NCBI GenBank assembly: GCA_037447655.1 | Contig: JBBHKE010002575.1 | Coordinates: 1-42,905, forward strand | Length of the DNA stretch: 42,905 nucleotides | Reading direction: 5' to 3' | Source: Zygnema cylindricum | Taxonomy: Eukaryota; Streptophyta; Zygnematophyceae; Zygnematales; Zygnemataceae | In this document: piece by piece, positions 22,051 to 33,365 of the stretch | Numbering within the stretch: the stretch's first letter is position 1 | Layout: each line of letters begins with the position of its first letter | Translations under genes and position numbers: made by a program | The notes under the pieces: model-generated | Seen by the model: only the letters and a program-made list of their open reading frames with translations | Databases searched by the model: none | What the model was told of the DNA's origin: nothing

Positions 22051-22814
22051 GGATTCAGTTAAAAATTCCCTATCTGATAAAGTTAGTTTATCCGGAGGGG
22101 TAAGTAAAAGTTGTGACTGTTCTTGAAAGACAAGGGGACGATCCTGTTTGCTTAATCCCGTATTTCACGGAAGAAATCCAGCTCGTCTATTGCTAATTAC
22201 CACGATCATCGAAACAAAAATGAGTTTTGCAGGTGCGGTGTCCGTCCATTTAGGAGGCGGACGGCTCAGATGTGATGAGTGGCAAGGAGATGGATGAGGA
22301 GAATAGTTCCTGGCTTCCTGCGGCATTCTAAATTTGTGAGGCTGTTAGGCGATGTACGGAAACGAAGCACACGGTACTTCTATAACGCACTTCCGTGCTT
22401 GAAATGTTCAAGTGCAACAACCCCTCTGTCGGATGTACGGACCAGAATTCATGATTCCACAAAAATTCAGAGATTCAATATCGGCCGTCCGTGCTCAAAC
22501 TTCACGATGTTCAGAAGGCAACTACGAAGTTACGAACCAACGATCAACTCCAGAACAACCGAACAAGAATAAAATCAAAGTTGATTCCATGGACCTAGAC
22601 CATCCTATCAACAGTGGTGTTCATACTGTCCACACTATTTACGCCAACCGCACCACATCTTTTACAGGCAGCTTAAGCAATGACGTTTCAGAGTTGACAC
22701 GGCGAAGTATAGCTTCAACCCTAATCTAATTAAGTTCCTCCTCCAGGCTTTCCCACGCTTTTCGTCCTCAAGCAGCCACTATGCACGTTAGGGACCATCT
22801 ATGCCCGACTTCAA
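22051..22814. other. Upstream region of ndhM, no gene recognised
   Basis: This holds the promoter side of ndhM by position. Two overlapping plus-strand frames (22,279-22,572, 97 codons; 22,412-22,729, 105 codons) have no recognised domain and no splice support. They are left uncalled, although a divergent transcript cannot be excluded. Confidence 0.4.
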
Positions 22815-22925
22815 AACATAAAAGGTGGGGGGAAGCGAAATGGAATTTAAGTGAAGATTTTTCGCACAACATAAAAGGTGGGGGGAAGCGAAATGGAATT
22901 TAAGTGAAGATTTTTCGCACAACAT
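22815..22925 (+). repeat. Two exact tandem copies of 53 bp
   Basis: The unit starts AACATAAAAGGTGGGGGGAA and recurs exactly at 22,868. A third AACAT follows at 22,921. The complete identity of both units indicates a very recent duplication. Confidence 0.95.
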
Positions 22926-25450
22926 CTAATGTATGTGCAGAGTATTGGTCGTCTCAAGTAGCAATTTGCACCAGCTTCCCAACTCTTGAGTTCAGATGTA
23001 CATCTCTCACTAGATTCTGCATGCCTTAACAAGATAAGCGTTTCCTATGACTCACGGTTTTCAATAATAAGTGGGCAGGATAAATTAAAAAGCACGATGG
23101 TAAACCATCTGAGTCTGGGGGTACAAAAGGGGTGGCAAGGCCAAAACTGAAAAACTACAAGCAGGGCAATAAAAAACAAAGAAAGCAACGTGAACACATA
23201 AAAATGGCAAGTAAAATAAAAGCACCCAAACCCAAAATTAGAGCCTATGAAGAATGATCACGCCTGAATACAAACAGACATCCTTCCCGAATTTGAGCAT
23301 TTCGCAGTTTTAAATGATTAGTACACCAATATAACGCTCAACATATCCCTCGTAACGTATACATGGAACTCAACAACAACAACAATACATGTCATGTATC
23401 CCATTCTTCATAAACCGAACAGCTTGTTAAAACTATTCATCGTACAAATCATTTGCATGGTTGTAAAGCATCATTGTCCATCCTTCATGTCTGGAAATTT
23501 ATGAAATGTGCATGTCAAGTTAAAAAAAAAAATATGAGAACCGAGAAATTCATTATGCCAATCAACCAATTAAGCTGATACCTACCGATGAAAAACGACA
23601 ACGACCGATCGGCTACGTTGAAAGCAAAATTTTGGAGACCGAGACTATTGTGGAGAGACCAATCCCTATCCCTATCTGGGAGAGAGGGAGGGGAGAGTGG
23701 ATATTGAAGAGACACCAATCGGTAGGTGGGAGAAAGAAAGGGAAAAAGAGAATGTTAACGAGACATCAATCCTTATCTGGAAGAGAAGGCTGGATTCACA
23801 CAAGCTATGATGTAATCATGATTTTGGTCATCTTTCCATGTTAAAAGGCAAAAAGGAAAGGAAAAAAAAAGATAAATTCAACGCCCAAGAGATGCCTTCG
23901 TGAACATCAGCATGAAAAAATGAGACAGTTTGTTGTTGGGCATCAAGACAGGGGAAGACGAACAACTTGATTCCTAATTTTATTTTTTTCTTATTTTAAA
24001 TGAGTGCATGGTCATTCTTGCCAAGTGTTTTACATTCACAACGGATAAAAAAGACGGCCCTTTTTATAAAACTCTGTCTTATCTAAAAGTCATTGTAAAT
24101 ATACCACTAAAAACTATACAAAACAGTAGCTATACAACACAGGGCCCTGTTATTCAAAAAGTCACTCACTTGTCTATTAACAGTTTGTAAAAATGTTACT
24201 TCTCAAGCGGGGTATTCAGGAGTATGACTGTGTTAAAAATGAAGAATTCCCACAACTTCCTATGTTTATCACATATTACAAAGGGCATATTACAAAGGAA
24301 CAAAACCCATTGCACCTACATAAAATAGCGTTATACGCCTGCCTGTCTTTATATGCACTCAAATCTTGATTCTCGTGCAGTAAGCCAGTCTTGCTTCCTG
24401 GTGGACCATAAAAAATTACATTATGAATATGGAGGACAAACAGGGACGACCGCGACAATGATGATGTTGAGGAAGGTTGGATTTGTGGCTTTTCAACTCT
24501 TGGTACCATACGAACTCCCAGTGTCCATGTCTTAACCGAGACTTCGTAGAACTTTGTGAAGATTGTCATACTTTATTCTCCATAAGACCGAGAACCTGGA
24601 GATATGTAATTGCCGTTCCCCAATTTCAGCGGGACCACAAGATGACAAATAACCAAGCCAGACCAGAAAAGACCAAAAACCTCATCCCAACCATCCACTA
24701 AATTGTTACAGTATGTATATTTTAAGTTGCAAAACTAGCAAGACAAATTTATAAGCATATGCATACAGACGACCTGCATAGAAACATCAGTGGCTCTGCC
24801 TTGTTTGAGGCAACAAAAAGGCCTCGAAAAAATAAAAAAATCTTAAAAAAAAAGGAAAAAAGACTTACTGCGGAAGGATAGGAAGTAATGTGTACCCACA
24901 GGTGAAAGCATTGGGTTGCACCTCAACCACAATTTGGAAAAATTATGTAACAAAAATTTGCGATCAATCCAAAAGGAGACTCGACATTACGGTCCCAAGC
25001 GTCGCACTCGATATTGCTGTGATTGGGCTCCGTAGTCCTCCTCCTGAACCTGGAAATTAGCCACAAGCCCAAAGCAATTGGCAGGTTAAAAGTGAACACC
25101 TGTCCATCTCGAGCAAAAGACACAATCCCCCATCATCTGCAAAAGAATAAAACAAAAAGGAGCCTTCTCACTTAAGGAATGTTTACGGAATGTTCATGGA
25201 ATGTCACCCAATATTTAGTCAGAATCGGAGAAAAATCGCCCCATACTTACTTGGTGATTCAGACCAGATATCAGGTAACCTTCCATAACCATTCCCACCG
25301 TTGCAAGTTTGAAACAAATGTTAAACAGCAGAGCCCAGCAGTCAGTCTCCTGGGAGCAATACACTTGATCGAAGGACACTTTGTTTTTCAGAACCACATT
25401 GTTATGGTGGCACAAATAAAAGAAGAGGCATTCTGGCTACTTTTCAAGTG
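22926..25450. other. 2.5 kb without an identified gene
   Basis: A long stretch 3' of the minus-strand RING gene. It contains purine-rich patches (23,640-23,800) with two related GAGACANCAATC motifs, and many short open frames. A minus-strand frame at 24,923-25,123 and others have no recognisable domain. Additional 3' exons of the RING transcript could hide here. Confidence 0.4.
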
Positions 25451-25459
25451 CATGGCCTT

Positions 25460-25618
25460 AGGGCTGGGACCCATTTCAACACTTTCTGGGTCATCCCAAA
25501 ACCATTTTCAATGACTAAGCGAATTTCAACCATCCGGATCATAATCGTATGGCAATAAATCACCCAATCATTGAAAACGGGCCATGGGATGACCCGAAAC
25601 TGCCTAATGCGCCCCAGC
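25460..25618. mobile_element. Small MITE-like inverted repeat
   Basis: TTTCTGGGTCATCCCAAAAC and CATTTTCAATGAC on the left are matched inversely by TCATTGAAAACGGGCC and CATGGGATGACCCGAAA on the right, with weaker pairing further out (GGGCTGGG / CGCCCCAG). The result is an imperfect hairpin of about 50 bp per arm. No target duplication is clear. Confidence 0.6.
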
Positions 25619-25957
25619 AGTTACTGTACAGACAAACTTTCTATCATCAAGCTGTCAATGGAATGCCGCTGATTTTTGTTGAAAATTAATCTCATGAGAA
25701 GTAATTTTTAGGAAGAAGACCTCCACCGTCCATACTTTGCAACCCAACTCTTTCCGCGTATTTATCCCTTCCCAGGAATCCCTTCACTTCAGATTGATGT
25801 AAATTAACTACTTGATCATCATAACCAATGAGTTAAAACACAAATGACAACTGCGTTTGAGTGAAGTTCTTCAGTCTCTTTGTATGATTTTACGCGCCCC
25901 TGATAGAAAGAACGTCTGATCCTTGATGACAGTTTTGAAGTTAGTCCCACAAACAAG

Positions 25958-28022
25958 TTAAATAAGATTCCTCATGAAGAAATTTTGAGAACTCTTCGAG
26001 ATCTTCACTCTCACCCGCAAAAAAATCATAACGGCGGCCACTAAAAAGATATAGAAGCAACATCGGAGGCGAGGCTCGTTTACAGATAACCAACGCCTCA
26101 CTTTCCGAAGATTTTGGAGGCCCACTCGGCCTCTCTCTCCCCATAAAAGAAATAGTTTCACTAGTAATGCATGAGGCGACACCCAATCCCAGCCTGTTCT
26201 CAGGCCTCCTCCACTCCCCTGTGTCCCTCTTATTGTTGACCTCTGTCTTCTTTCTCCCTGAGAGCCTGAAAGAGACCTTCCACTTTCAATCTCCCCTATC
26301 CCTAGTTGGTAAGCCTGTATAGAGGGTTGTGTTAACTGTGGGTCAACATTTTCAAAAGTCGGGGGACACAAAGAACTAGAATCTGTGGCACTGATGGCTA
26401 TGCATGTTTGTTCACTGTTATGTTTTATGGGAGGAACTGGAGAATGGACGGTCGAAGAGAGAATATCTTGAAGAGCACGATTCGGAAGAACACAGTCAAT
26501 ACCAGCCAATAACGGAGCCCGACCTGCATCCATAAATTACACTACAATAAACTTTTGATTGATTACAGGGCAATCCACAACTGACAGAACCGTCTTCTGG
26601 TTTGCTCTACACAAGTCAGCATTTGCAACAGGCATATTTTCCTATGAAAATGACAGATCATGAATTGACTCATTAATGCTGATTATGTGGACTGATCCAA
26701 AAGGTACAAGAATGCGTGAAACAAAAAAAATTATAATACTTTCAGCTAGTCACAAATTCAAGCAAAAACATATTGAACCCCTTGCCGACCCATGACTTGC
26801 GTGAAAGCTTTAGCAAAATGTTTCTGATCCATGATGTTAATGTTCTGACGCACACCCATAATAACCTCGTGACTTCTTGCTTGTATTATTCTTTCCACAT
26901 TGCCATCTTCGTAAGGAATGGAACAACTAGTCTGCTCTAAGGATAGCTCGTCTTTACCTTATAAACTGACAAACATCCTTCCCTACCATTCCCTATAATG
27001 CTGCATACATGCCGTTTTACCTCGACTTTTATTATTTCAACGGATTATCAATAGATGAAAATAGCCAAATACAAATACAAGAGTCATAGCAAGTTTTCTT
27101 CTTAGCCTCACTGTGGCAAAACCAAAAGCTAGCCTAAATTTCTCCCAATGATGGGAAATGGCATAAATCTAACATGGATTGATTTTTGTAACGACCAAGC
27201 ACTATCCAACAATAAAAGGGCCTAATCAAAGAAACAATTGGGGAAGCTCTTTCGTGTCAACTTACAAAAAGGGCAGGCGTCATTGTAAGAAAGTGCCTGG
27301 TCCAAACACAATCTGCAGAAAGTATGCCCTGTGGTATAAAATCAGAAACAGCAAGGGTGGATCAGATAAATCCAAAAGAGAGTGTTCTGCTTACAAATTT
27401 GGATCAGTACACCGCTCATCACTTTTAGAGTTAGCAAATCATTAGTGCTGAAGCAAATTTTATATTAGCTACACTAAATTATGCTTAGCAACGTGTGTCC
27501 ACCACTTCTTCAACAAATGTCACTGACAAAAGTTCATGATTTTAGGTCAAAAAAACACACACAAATTATAATTATTAACTCTAATAGCAACTTAAGTGTA
27601 CAAAATCCTGGCAGTTGTAACTCCAAATAAGTATCGTCCACACAAATACACAGGCGGGAGAAGCGGACTGTCAGCAAAGTTTACTGTAAAGTCTAATTCA
27701 TGCACATATGCCATATGTGAGTCTATTGGCGATAAACAGCAAGACCATGGCCTCTTGTGCAACATACACTCTAAAATTTGATGGTAAGGTATAACTAAAA
27801 AAAACCAGCGGATCTTAACAATCATTCAGATAAAATGACATCAGATTTAGACTAAGGAACAAACAAGAAAGAAACTTTTACAAAAATATCATTGCACTGC
27901 AGAAAATGTAGGGCTCCCAGAAAAAAACAGTTCTCACCGCAACAAGACACAATGACAGGATCAGTGAGAATGTCGGTGCAAATGGGACAGCTGAGTGCCC
28001 CTGACTGCGTTTCCGACTCCAT
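25958..28022 (-). CDS. RING-type E3 ubiquitin ligase with C-terminal membrane segment
   Basis: Probably a membrane-anchored ubiquitin ligase. Three exons, 27,938-28,022, 27,266-27,328 and 25,958-26,523, join in phase through GT..AG introns to give 237 residues. The RING spans residues 12-50: Cys12, Cys15, Cys28, His30, Cys33, Cys36, Cys47 and Cys50, read from CPICTDILTDP, CCGHTFCRLC and CPFC. Cys50 is completed across the second splice junction. Right after it comes LLAGIDCVLPNRALQDIL; the PNRAL word is usual at the end of RING and U-box folds and strongly supports the junction. A low-complexity Ser/Thr/Pro middle follows. CCFYIFLVAAVMIFLRV at about 204-220 is a likely membrane helix followed by basic residues. 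The 191-codon frame starting at 26,533 is not a separate gene, because its first residues lie in the intron. Substrates are unknown. A possible alternative third exon lies in intron 2. Confidence 0.8.
26758..26957 (-). other. Possible alternative exon of the RING gene
   Basis: Inside intron 2, an AG at 26,958-26,959 is followed by GTAAAGACGAG. Joined to exon 2 it also completes the last RING cysteine (T|GT) and stays open for 66 codons, reading CKDELSLEQTSCS and on through SHEVIMGVRQNINIMDQ to a stop at 26,758-26,760. The composition looks protein-like, but I recognise no domain. If used, it would give a soluble RING protein without the membrane segment. It could instead be a cassette exon, for example via a GT at the end of ATGG|GTCGGC, or a chance open frame. 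Confidence 0.3.
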
Positions 28023-28314
28023 GGAAAACTAACAATAAGACATAGTGATAGCGGAGGGGAGAAAGAAAGAAACCCCAGATTTCAGAACACTTCATAATTC
28101 TTTAGTACACTTTGGTTCTCTACGTCGTCCCATTTAATAGAGGTTACCCACATTTCGGGAAATTTATTGTAAAATTCACAGGAACAGTAAATTATGTACT
28201 GGGAACGGAAATCGTACACCCACTGCGGCGCGAAAAATGGACCGGATTGGACATTTGGAACTTCGGATTTTGCCACATAAAGTGCGACATCTTTTTACTT
28301 TAATCCGTACACTT
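28023..28314. promoter_or_regulatory. Upstream region of the RING gene
   Basis: This holds the promoter and leader of the RING gene by position, bounded on the right by repeats. No defined motif was recognised. Confidence 0.35.
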
Positions 28315-28500
28315 TTTGCCCAAACGTACAAATTGAAAGCTCCAAAATTAAGAGTGAAAACTTCATTGCAGAAAGTGCGATGGAAAAACCATCGTGGTAC
28401 AAAGGTGGTTAAAAAAGAGAAAAAGCATTTAAAGACTTGCAAAAACCAAAGGAGACAAAGGCAAAAAAATAAACAAATGATAAAGCGAAAGCGAACTAAA
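28315..28500 (-). repeat. T-rich dispersed repeat, inverted copy
   Basis: On the minus strand this reads with the same motif order as 5,389-5,580 and 8,340-8,580. On the plus strand CATTGCAGAAAGTGCGATGG is followed by AAAAACCATCGTGGTACAAA, then GCATTTAAAGACT. It lies just outside the promoter of the RING gene. Confidence 0.6.
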
Positions 28501-28505
28501 ATAGC

Positions 28506-28632
28506 TAAGGGCACTTTCCCATGTAACCGAAACTTTAATCTTGTAACTTTGTTTTTAGCGAAGATTCTCCGTACATATTTATGAGCATTCCGATCATAGA
28601 TGTCCTATGCGCATAAAACGCACGGAGTAAAC
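28506..28632. mobile_element. Left end of a TTAGGG-TIR element, interrupted
   Basis: CTAAGGGCACTTTCCCATGT followed by AACTTTAATCTTGTAACTTT and TTTTTAGCGAAGATTCTCCGT closely follows the end of element A (reverse complement of 4,960-5,044). Homology stops near 28,600, shortly before the TIR-B element at 28,635. A matching right part is at about 38,890-39,785. Confidence 0.65.
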
Positions 28633-29299
28633 TACACCGCCAATCGCTATTAGCGTTGTGTACACTAATTCCGTCCCATTTTTTAAAAATTTTATTCTCC
28701 ATTAGCGTAGTTCATTCTATTTTTTTCTTTATTCTATTTAGGGCTATTTATCTAGTACCGTACAAAACGAAAGTACATCATTGTTTAATTAGTGTGGTGT
28801 ACGGACAGTGTCAGGCCGTACAAAATCGTACCTTTTCATGTGAAAAGGCACAATTCGCTATGTTTAATAGCCGCGGACGTATGAGAATGTGCGGTCTTAA
28901 ATGGGGTTCAATCCGGGTCATAAATATTACGTTCACATATATTTGACCAACAACCGCATGGTCGACAGTGTGAACGTCAATCATATTCGCCTATGGAAAG
29001 TCATCTTTTTCAATAAATGAACGTAACTAAATGCAATGTCGCGCCCACGTATAACTGTAACTTTGATATATACGGTTTCAACTCCAAATAGGTTCCTTGT
29101 AAGCAAGTATAGTTATTAGTAATGCTATTTTATGGTTATGGTTCAATTAGCGTAAACATTTATGGTATTAAGGTGAAACTTGTTCCATTTAGTATAAATG
29201 TCCATTGTAGTATGGTGTCGATCACAAAATAAAGTAAACCTTTATATTAATACGGGGTTGATAAGCCAAAAAACCGTTAATTAAAGTTATTATTTAAAT

Positions 29300-29589
29300 T
29301 TAATAGAATAACATAACAAAATTTGGCGTTGGTGATATTTGGGGAGAGGAAACGCCAAATGCGGACAGTCCATAAAAAAAAAGAACTGTTCTTGGCGAAT
29401 CACAACCAACCGTTTTTTGGTGGGATTTGACGCTAAAGGCGTCATTTTGACAAAATTTCAATCCGTTCACGAGGAAGCAGGCGAAAACTCCGCCGCTTGC
29501 TCCACTTTTTATCCATGGATTCCATTTCCTAGACGCCATCGTTCTCTTTCTACATCCCTTCCCCACACCATCCATATATCTCACCCTCT
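29300..29589. other. Unassigned segment left of the polypyrimidine arm
   Basis: It contains small inverted words (GGCGTT..AACGCC; GACGCTAAAGGCGTC) but no recognised gene. A 334-codon plus-strand frame starts here and runs into the CT repeats; its length comes from the low complexity that follows. Confidence 0.4.
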
Positions 29590-31990
29590 CGATCTGTCTC
29601 TTCCTATTCCGCAGTTCCGTTGGCCTTCCCTCTTCCTTTTCCCTTTAACCCTCCGATGGAAATCAATCCTTCTCCCAGTTGGCGTGTGCCTCTCCCACTC
29701 CATATCCCTCGCCTCCCCATCTCCCCATGTTTGCCTCTTTCCCCTCCCCCCCAACCTCTCTCCTTATCTCTACCGTTCTCCCTCTTTCCCCCCTCCATCC
29801 CTCTCAAAATGTTACTCATTCTCTTTCTCCCTGTCCCTTATCCCTTTTTTCCCTCTCTCCCCCTCATTTAGCTTACCCTCTCTCGTTTCCTCCCTCTCTC
29901 AATCTCCCTCTCGGTTTGTCTCTCCTTCTGCCTCTCTTTCTTCTTCTTCCTCTCAAATCTCTTTCCCATTCTCCCTCCCCCTCTCCCTCTCAATCTGCTT
30001 CTCCCGATCCCTCAATCCCTCTATCTCCTTCTCTTTTTCTCAATTTCAATTTACCTCTTCCTCTCATTTTCGCCTCTCACATTTCATCTCTTTCTCACTC
30101 TCAGTCTGCCTCTCCATGTTCTATCGATTCCCCCTCCCCCTCTTCCCCCTAATTCTTGTCCTAAATAATCCCCCTCTCCATTTCCCTCACCTCCCCCATT
30201 CCCCATATGTTTGCCCCCTTACCCTCCCGCTTCCCTCTCCTAACTTCTGCCGCTCTTGTCCCTCTCCCTCTTCCCTCTCTTTCGCCCACTCAATCTTACG
30301 CTCCTCTTCCTCTCAATCCTCTCCCATCCCCCCTATCTCCTAGTTTGCATCTCCCACTCCACCTCCGTTTCTCTCTCCCTCTCCCTCGTGTAGTGTCAAG
30401 TTAGGGAGGAAAATTGAACCCCTAAGTCAACGAAAAAACGTTTTTCAGCGTTACATACAAGAAGTAAGTTTTTCTCTAATTATTTTATGAACTTTCTTAG
30501 CATCTATCTCTATCCATTTCTCTCCCAAACATCATTTTTCATTTTTCATTTTTATTTTTTCTCTCCCCCTCTTCCTTCTATTTTCTCTTAACCTCTTTTT
30601 CAAATTTTATGGTATCGCTCTTTACATTTTTCCCTTTCTCTATCATTATCTCCCTTTTTTAATTTCTAACCCTTTTTCCCCCGCGTTATGTTGAAAAGCT
30701 GTTATATTCTCTCTCCCTCTCCCTCTCCCTCTCCCCATCCCTTTCTCTCCCCTCTTGCTCCCCCTCTCCCTTCCCCTCCCCCTCTCCCTCTCCCTCTCCC
30801 TTTACCTCCCGATTAACCTTTCCTCGTCAATCTCCCTCTCCCTCTCCTTTTCATTTGCCTCTCTCTCCCCTCTCCATCTCCCTCTCCTCCTCCCTTTGAA
30901 TCTTCCTCTTCCTCTCCCTCTTCCTCTTCCTCTCCCTCTTTCTCTCAATCCTCATGTTAATCCTCCTCTCATATTCCCTCTCTCCCGGTTTGCCTCTCTC
31001 ACTCCCTCTCCCTCTCTCTCTCTCTCCTTCTCCCTTGTATACTCCCTTATATACTCCCTAATATACTCCCTTATATACTCCCTTATATACTCCATTTCAT
31101 TCTGCTTCTCCATATCCTTCTCCCTTTCCCTCTCAGTCTCCCTCTACCTCTCCCTCTCCCTCTCCCTCTCTCTCTCTCCCTCTCCCTCTCCTTTTACCTC
31201 CAAATTTGCCTTTCCCCGTCTATCTCCCTCTCCCTCTCCTTTTTGTTTGCCTCTCTCTCCCCTATTCCTCTCCCTCTTCCTCTCAATCCTCCTCTCTCAT
31301 TCCCTCTCTCCCGGTTTGCCTCTCCCACTCCCTCTCCCTCTCTCTCTCTCCCTCTCCCTTGTATACTCCCTTATATCCCTTATGCTCTCTATGCTCCTTA
31401 TATACTCGTTTCAATCTTGGCTATATATTCTCCCTTTCCTTGCTATCCATATCCTTCTCCCTCCCTTGATCTCCTCTGCCTCTCCTCTCCCTCTCCCTCT
31501 CCCTCTCCCTCCCTCTCCTCTCCCTCTCCCTCTCCCTCTCAATCCTCCTCTTAATTCTCCTCTCTTATTCCCTCTCTCCCGGTTTGCCTCTCCCGCTTCC
31601 TCTCCCTCTCTCTCTCTCTCCTCTCGCGTGTATACTCCCTTATATACTCCCTTATATACTCCATTTCAATCTGCCTCTCTATATCGTTCTCCTTTTCCCT
31701 TGCAGTCTGCCTCTCACTCTCCCTCTCCCTCTCCCTCTCTTTCTCTAACCCTCCAGCCTTAGGCCTTTGGTCTTACGCCCGCCTTTTGTCATTTGTCAGC
31801 CTGCCAATCTGTTTTTTTTTTCCAATCCCTTTTTCTCGTTCTTTCCCTTTTTCTTTCCCTATCCCTTTTGCTATCTTTTGCTATCTCTCTCCCCCTCTCT
31901 TTCCTTTCTCCTTAACCCATTCCCTCTCTTTCTTTCTCTCTCTCTACTCTGCTCCTCACTCTTTTTTGACCTTTTTTTTCTCTTTGCTGA
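29590..31990 (+). repeat. Polypyrimidine arm, (CTCTCC)-type repeats
   Basis: The plus strand is mainly C and T for 2.4 kb, with only a short break near 30,390-30,700. Hexamers CTCTCC and CCCTCT dominate. They are punctuated by motifs such as TCTCAATCTGCCTCTCC and CCCGGTTTGCCTCTCCC, and by TATACTCCCT repeats near 31,035-31,095 and 31,630-31,665. Long open frames across it encode only Ser/Pro/Leu runs. Confidence 0.95.
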
Positions 31991-33365
31991 TCTTTGGCAC
32001 CCTTTGTCACGGAAAAAAAAGAAAGAGTTACAATTGGGATCAAAGCACAGCGGTGTGTCGTTATCATCGTTGAAGGGAAAGAGTTAACCGGCGAGAGCTT
32101 TGGATGAAGTAGGGAATACAATAGTTAAAATGTTATTTGAGGGGCTTTGGTTAAGTTGTTAGATGTATATTGTAGAGTAGAATGACTAGAGGAAGACGAT
32201 GTTATATGATTGGACAATTATACAAGGTTAGGGATTCGTATATAACATTTGGGATGGAAGTGTAAAAGTTTGTTATGTTCCAAATCAAAGAAATGACATG
32301 TATTGTAAATATTGTGTTATCATTCGATGTAAACTTGTTGTGTATGTTGTGTGTTGATTACGTGCAATTTTACCTCATCTCCTTTACTACGTGTTTTTCC
32401 ATTAATTTTCTTGAATTAAAACCATGATTATTTTTATTGTTTTTTATGTTTTCCTCTCCTCCCACCCCTCAACTTCTCTTGTTATTTTGTAATTTGTCTT
32501 TCACCTCTCTCTTAGACTTTATTTGAATAATCTAGATTATTATATATCATCATGCTTTTCTAAAGAGGGGTTTACAAAAGTGATATTTTTTTATCATTTA
32601 TTCCACATAAGTATTTCCTTCCAAAACCTGTTTTTTTAGTTTAGTTATCCATTTCTCTCCTACCATATCAATTCCCCTATCGCTAACCTCCACAATTTCG
32701 CACAATAACGCATTTATCCAACTTGGAACTTTTTCTCTCTATTTGGCACAAATACATGATAACTAAAAAAAACCAAATAAAACATGATTTATATTGGAAG
32801 CAATAAAACATAAAAAATAAGACTTGGAATTTCATACAATTTTTACAAGATCACAACAAAAGATATACTATCTACAAGAAGAGATTTTAAAGTAAAAGCC
32901 TAAAATTGATCAAATACATAAATAAATTATTACATTGATACTGCTCAATGCATAAGATCGACAAGTTTTTTCACCTCATTTACACCTCACTTACACCTCT
33001 ATCAAAAACTAACATAAAATAAATAATACAAAATAAAAATCCTTTATAACTATGTCAAAGTTGGCGACATCGACGTTTTCGACGACATCTACATTTCCCA
33101 AATGGTTGAACAATCCTTAGCACAATCGCAGTGAGGTGCTCCATCCACTCTTATGTTGATTTCCAATAACAATCATTTATAACTATGTCATAATTGGCGA
33201 CATCGACCTTTTCGACGACATCTACATTTCCCAAATGGTTGAACAATCCTTAGCACAATCGCAGGGAGGTGCTCCATCAACACTTATGTTGATTTCCTTT
33301 AACCAATAAGATGGAATCCCCAAAAACCAGATAATAAAAAAAAACGAGATCACATACAAATTTGG
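31991..33365. other. AT-rich centre of the foldback
   Basis: About 1.4 kb of mixed, AT-rich DNA separates the two arms. No gene is seen. It contains a 133-bp tandem duplication at 33,043-33,298. In a folded single strand this would be the loop. Confidence 0.6.
33043..33298 (+). repeat. 133-bp tandem duplication
   Basis: ATAACTATGTCA and the following GGCGACATCGAC, TTTTCGACGACATCTACATT and GGTTGAACAATCCTTAGCAC occur twice, 133 bases apart, with few differences. Confidence 0.9.

Noticed and set aside
22279-22729. Two overlapping plus frames upstream of ndhM
   Set aside because: No domain, no splice signals that extend them, and each disrupts the other. Insufficient to call a gene.
25958-26533. 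Stand-alone 191-codon gene
   Set aside because: Its first four codons lie in the intron. The rest continues the RING frame from exon 2 and supplies the PNRAL segment expected after the RING.
29339-31762. Plus-strand open frames of 334 and 335 codons
   Set aside because: They translate CTCTCC repeats into Ser/Pro/Leu runs. Length comes from the lack of A and G, hence of stop codons, not from coding.
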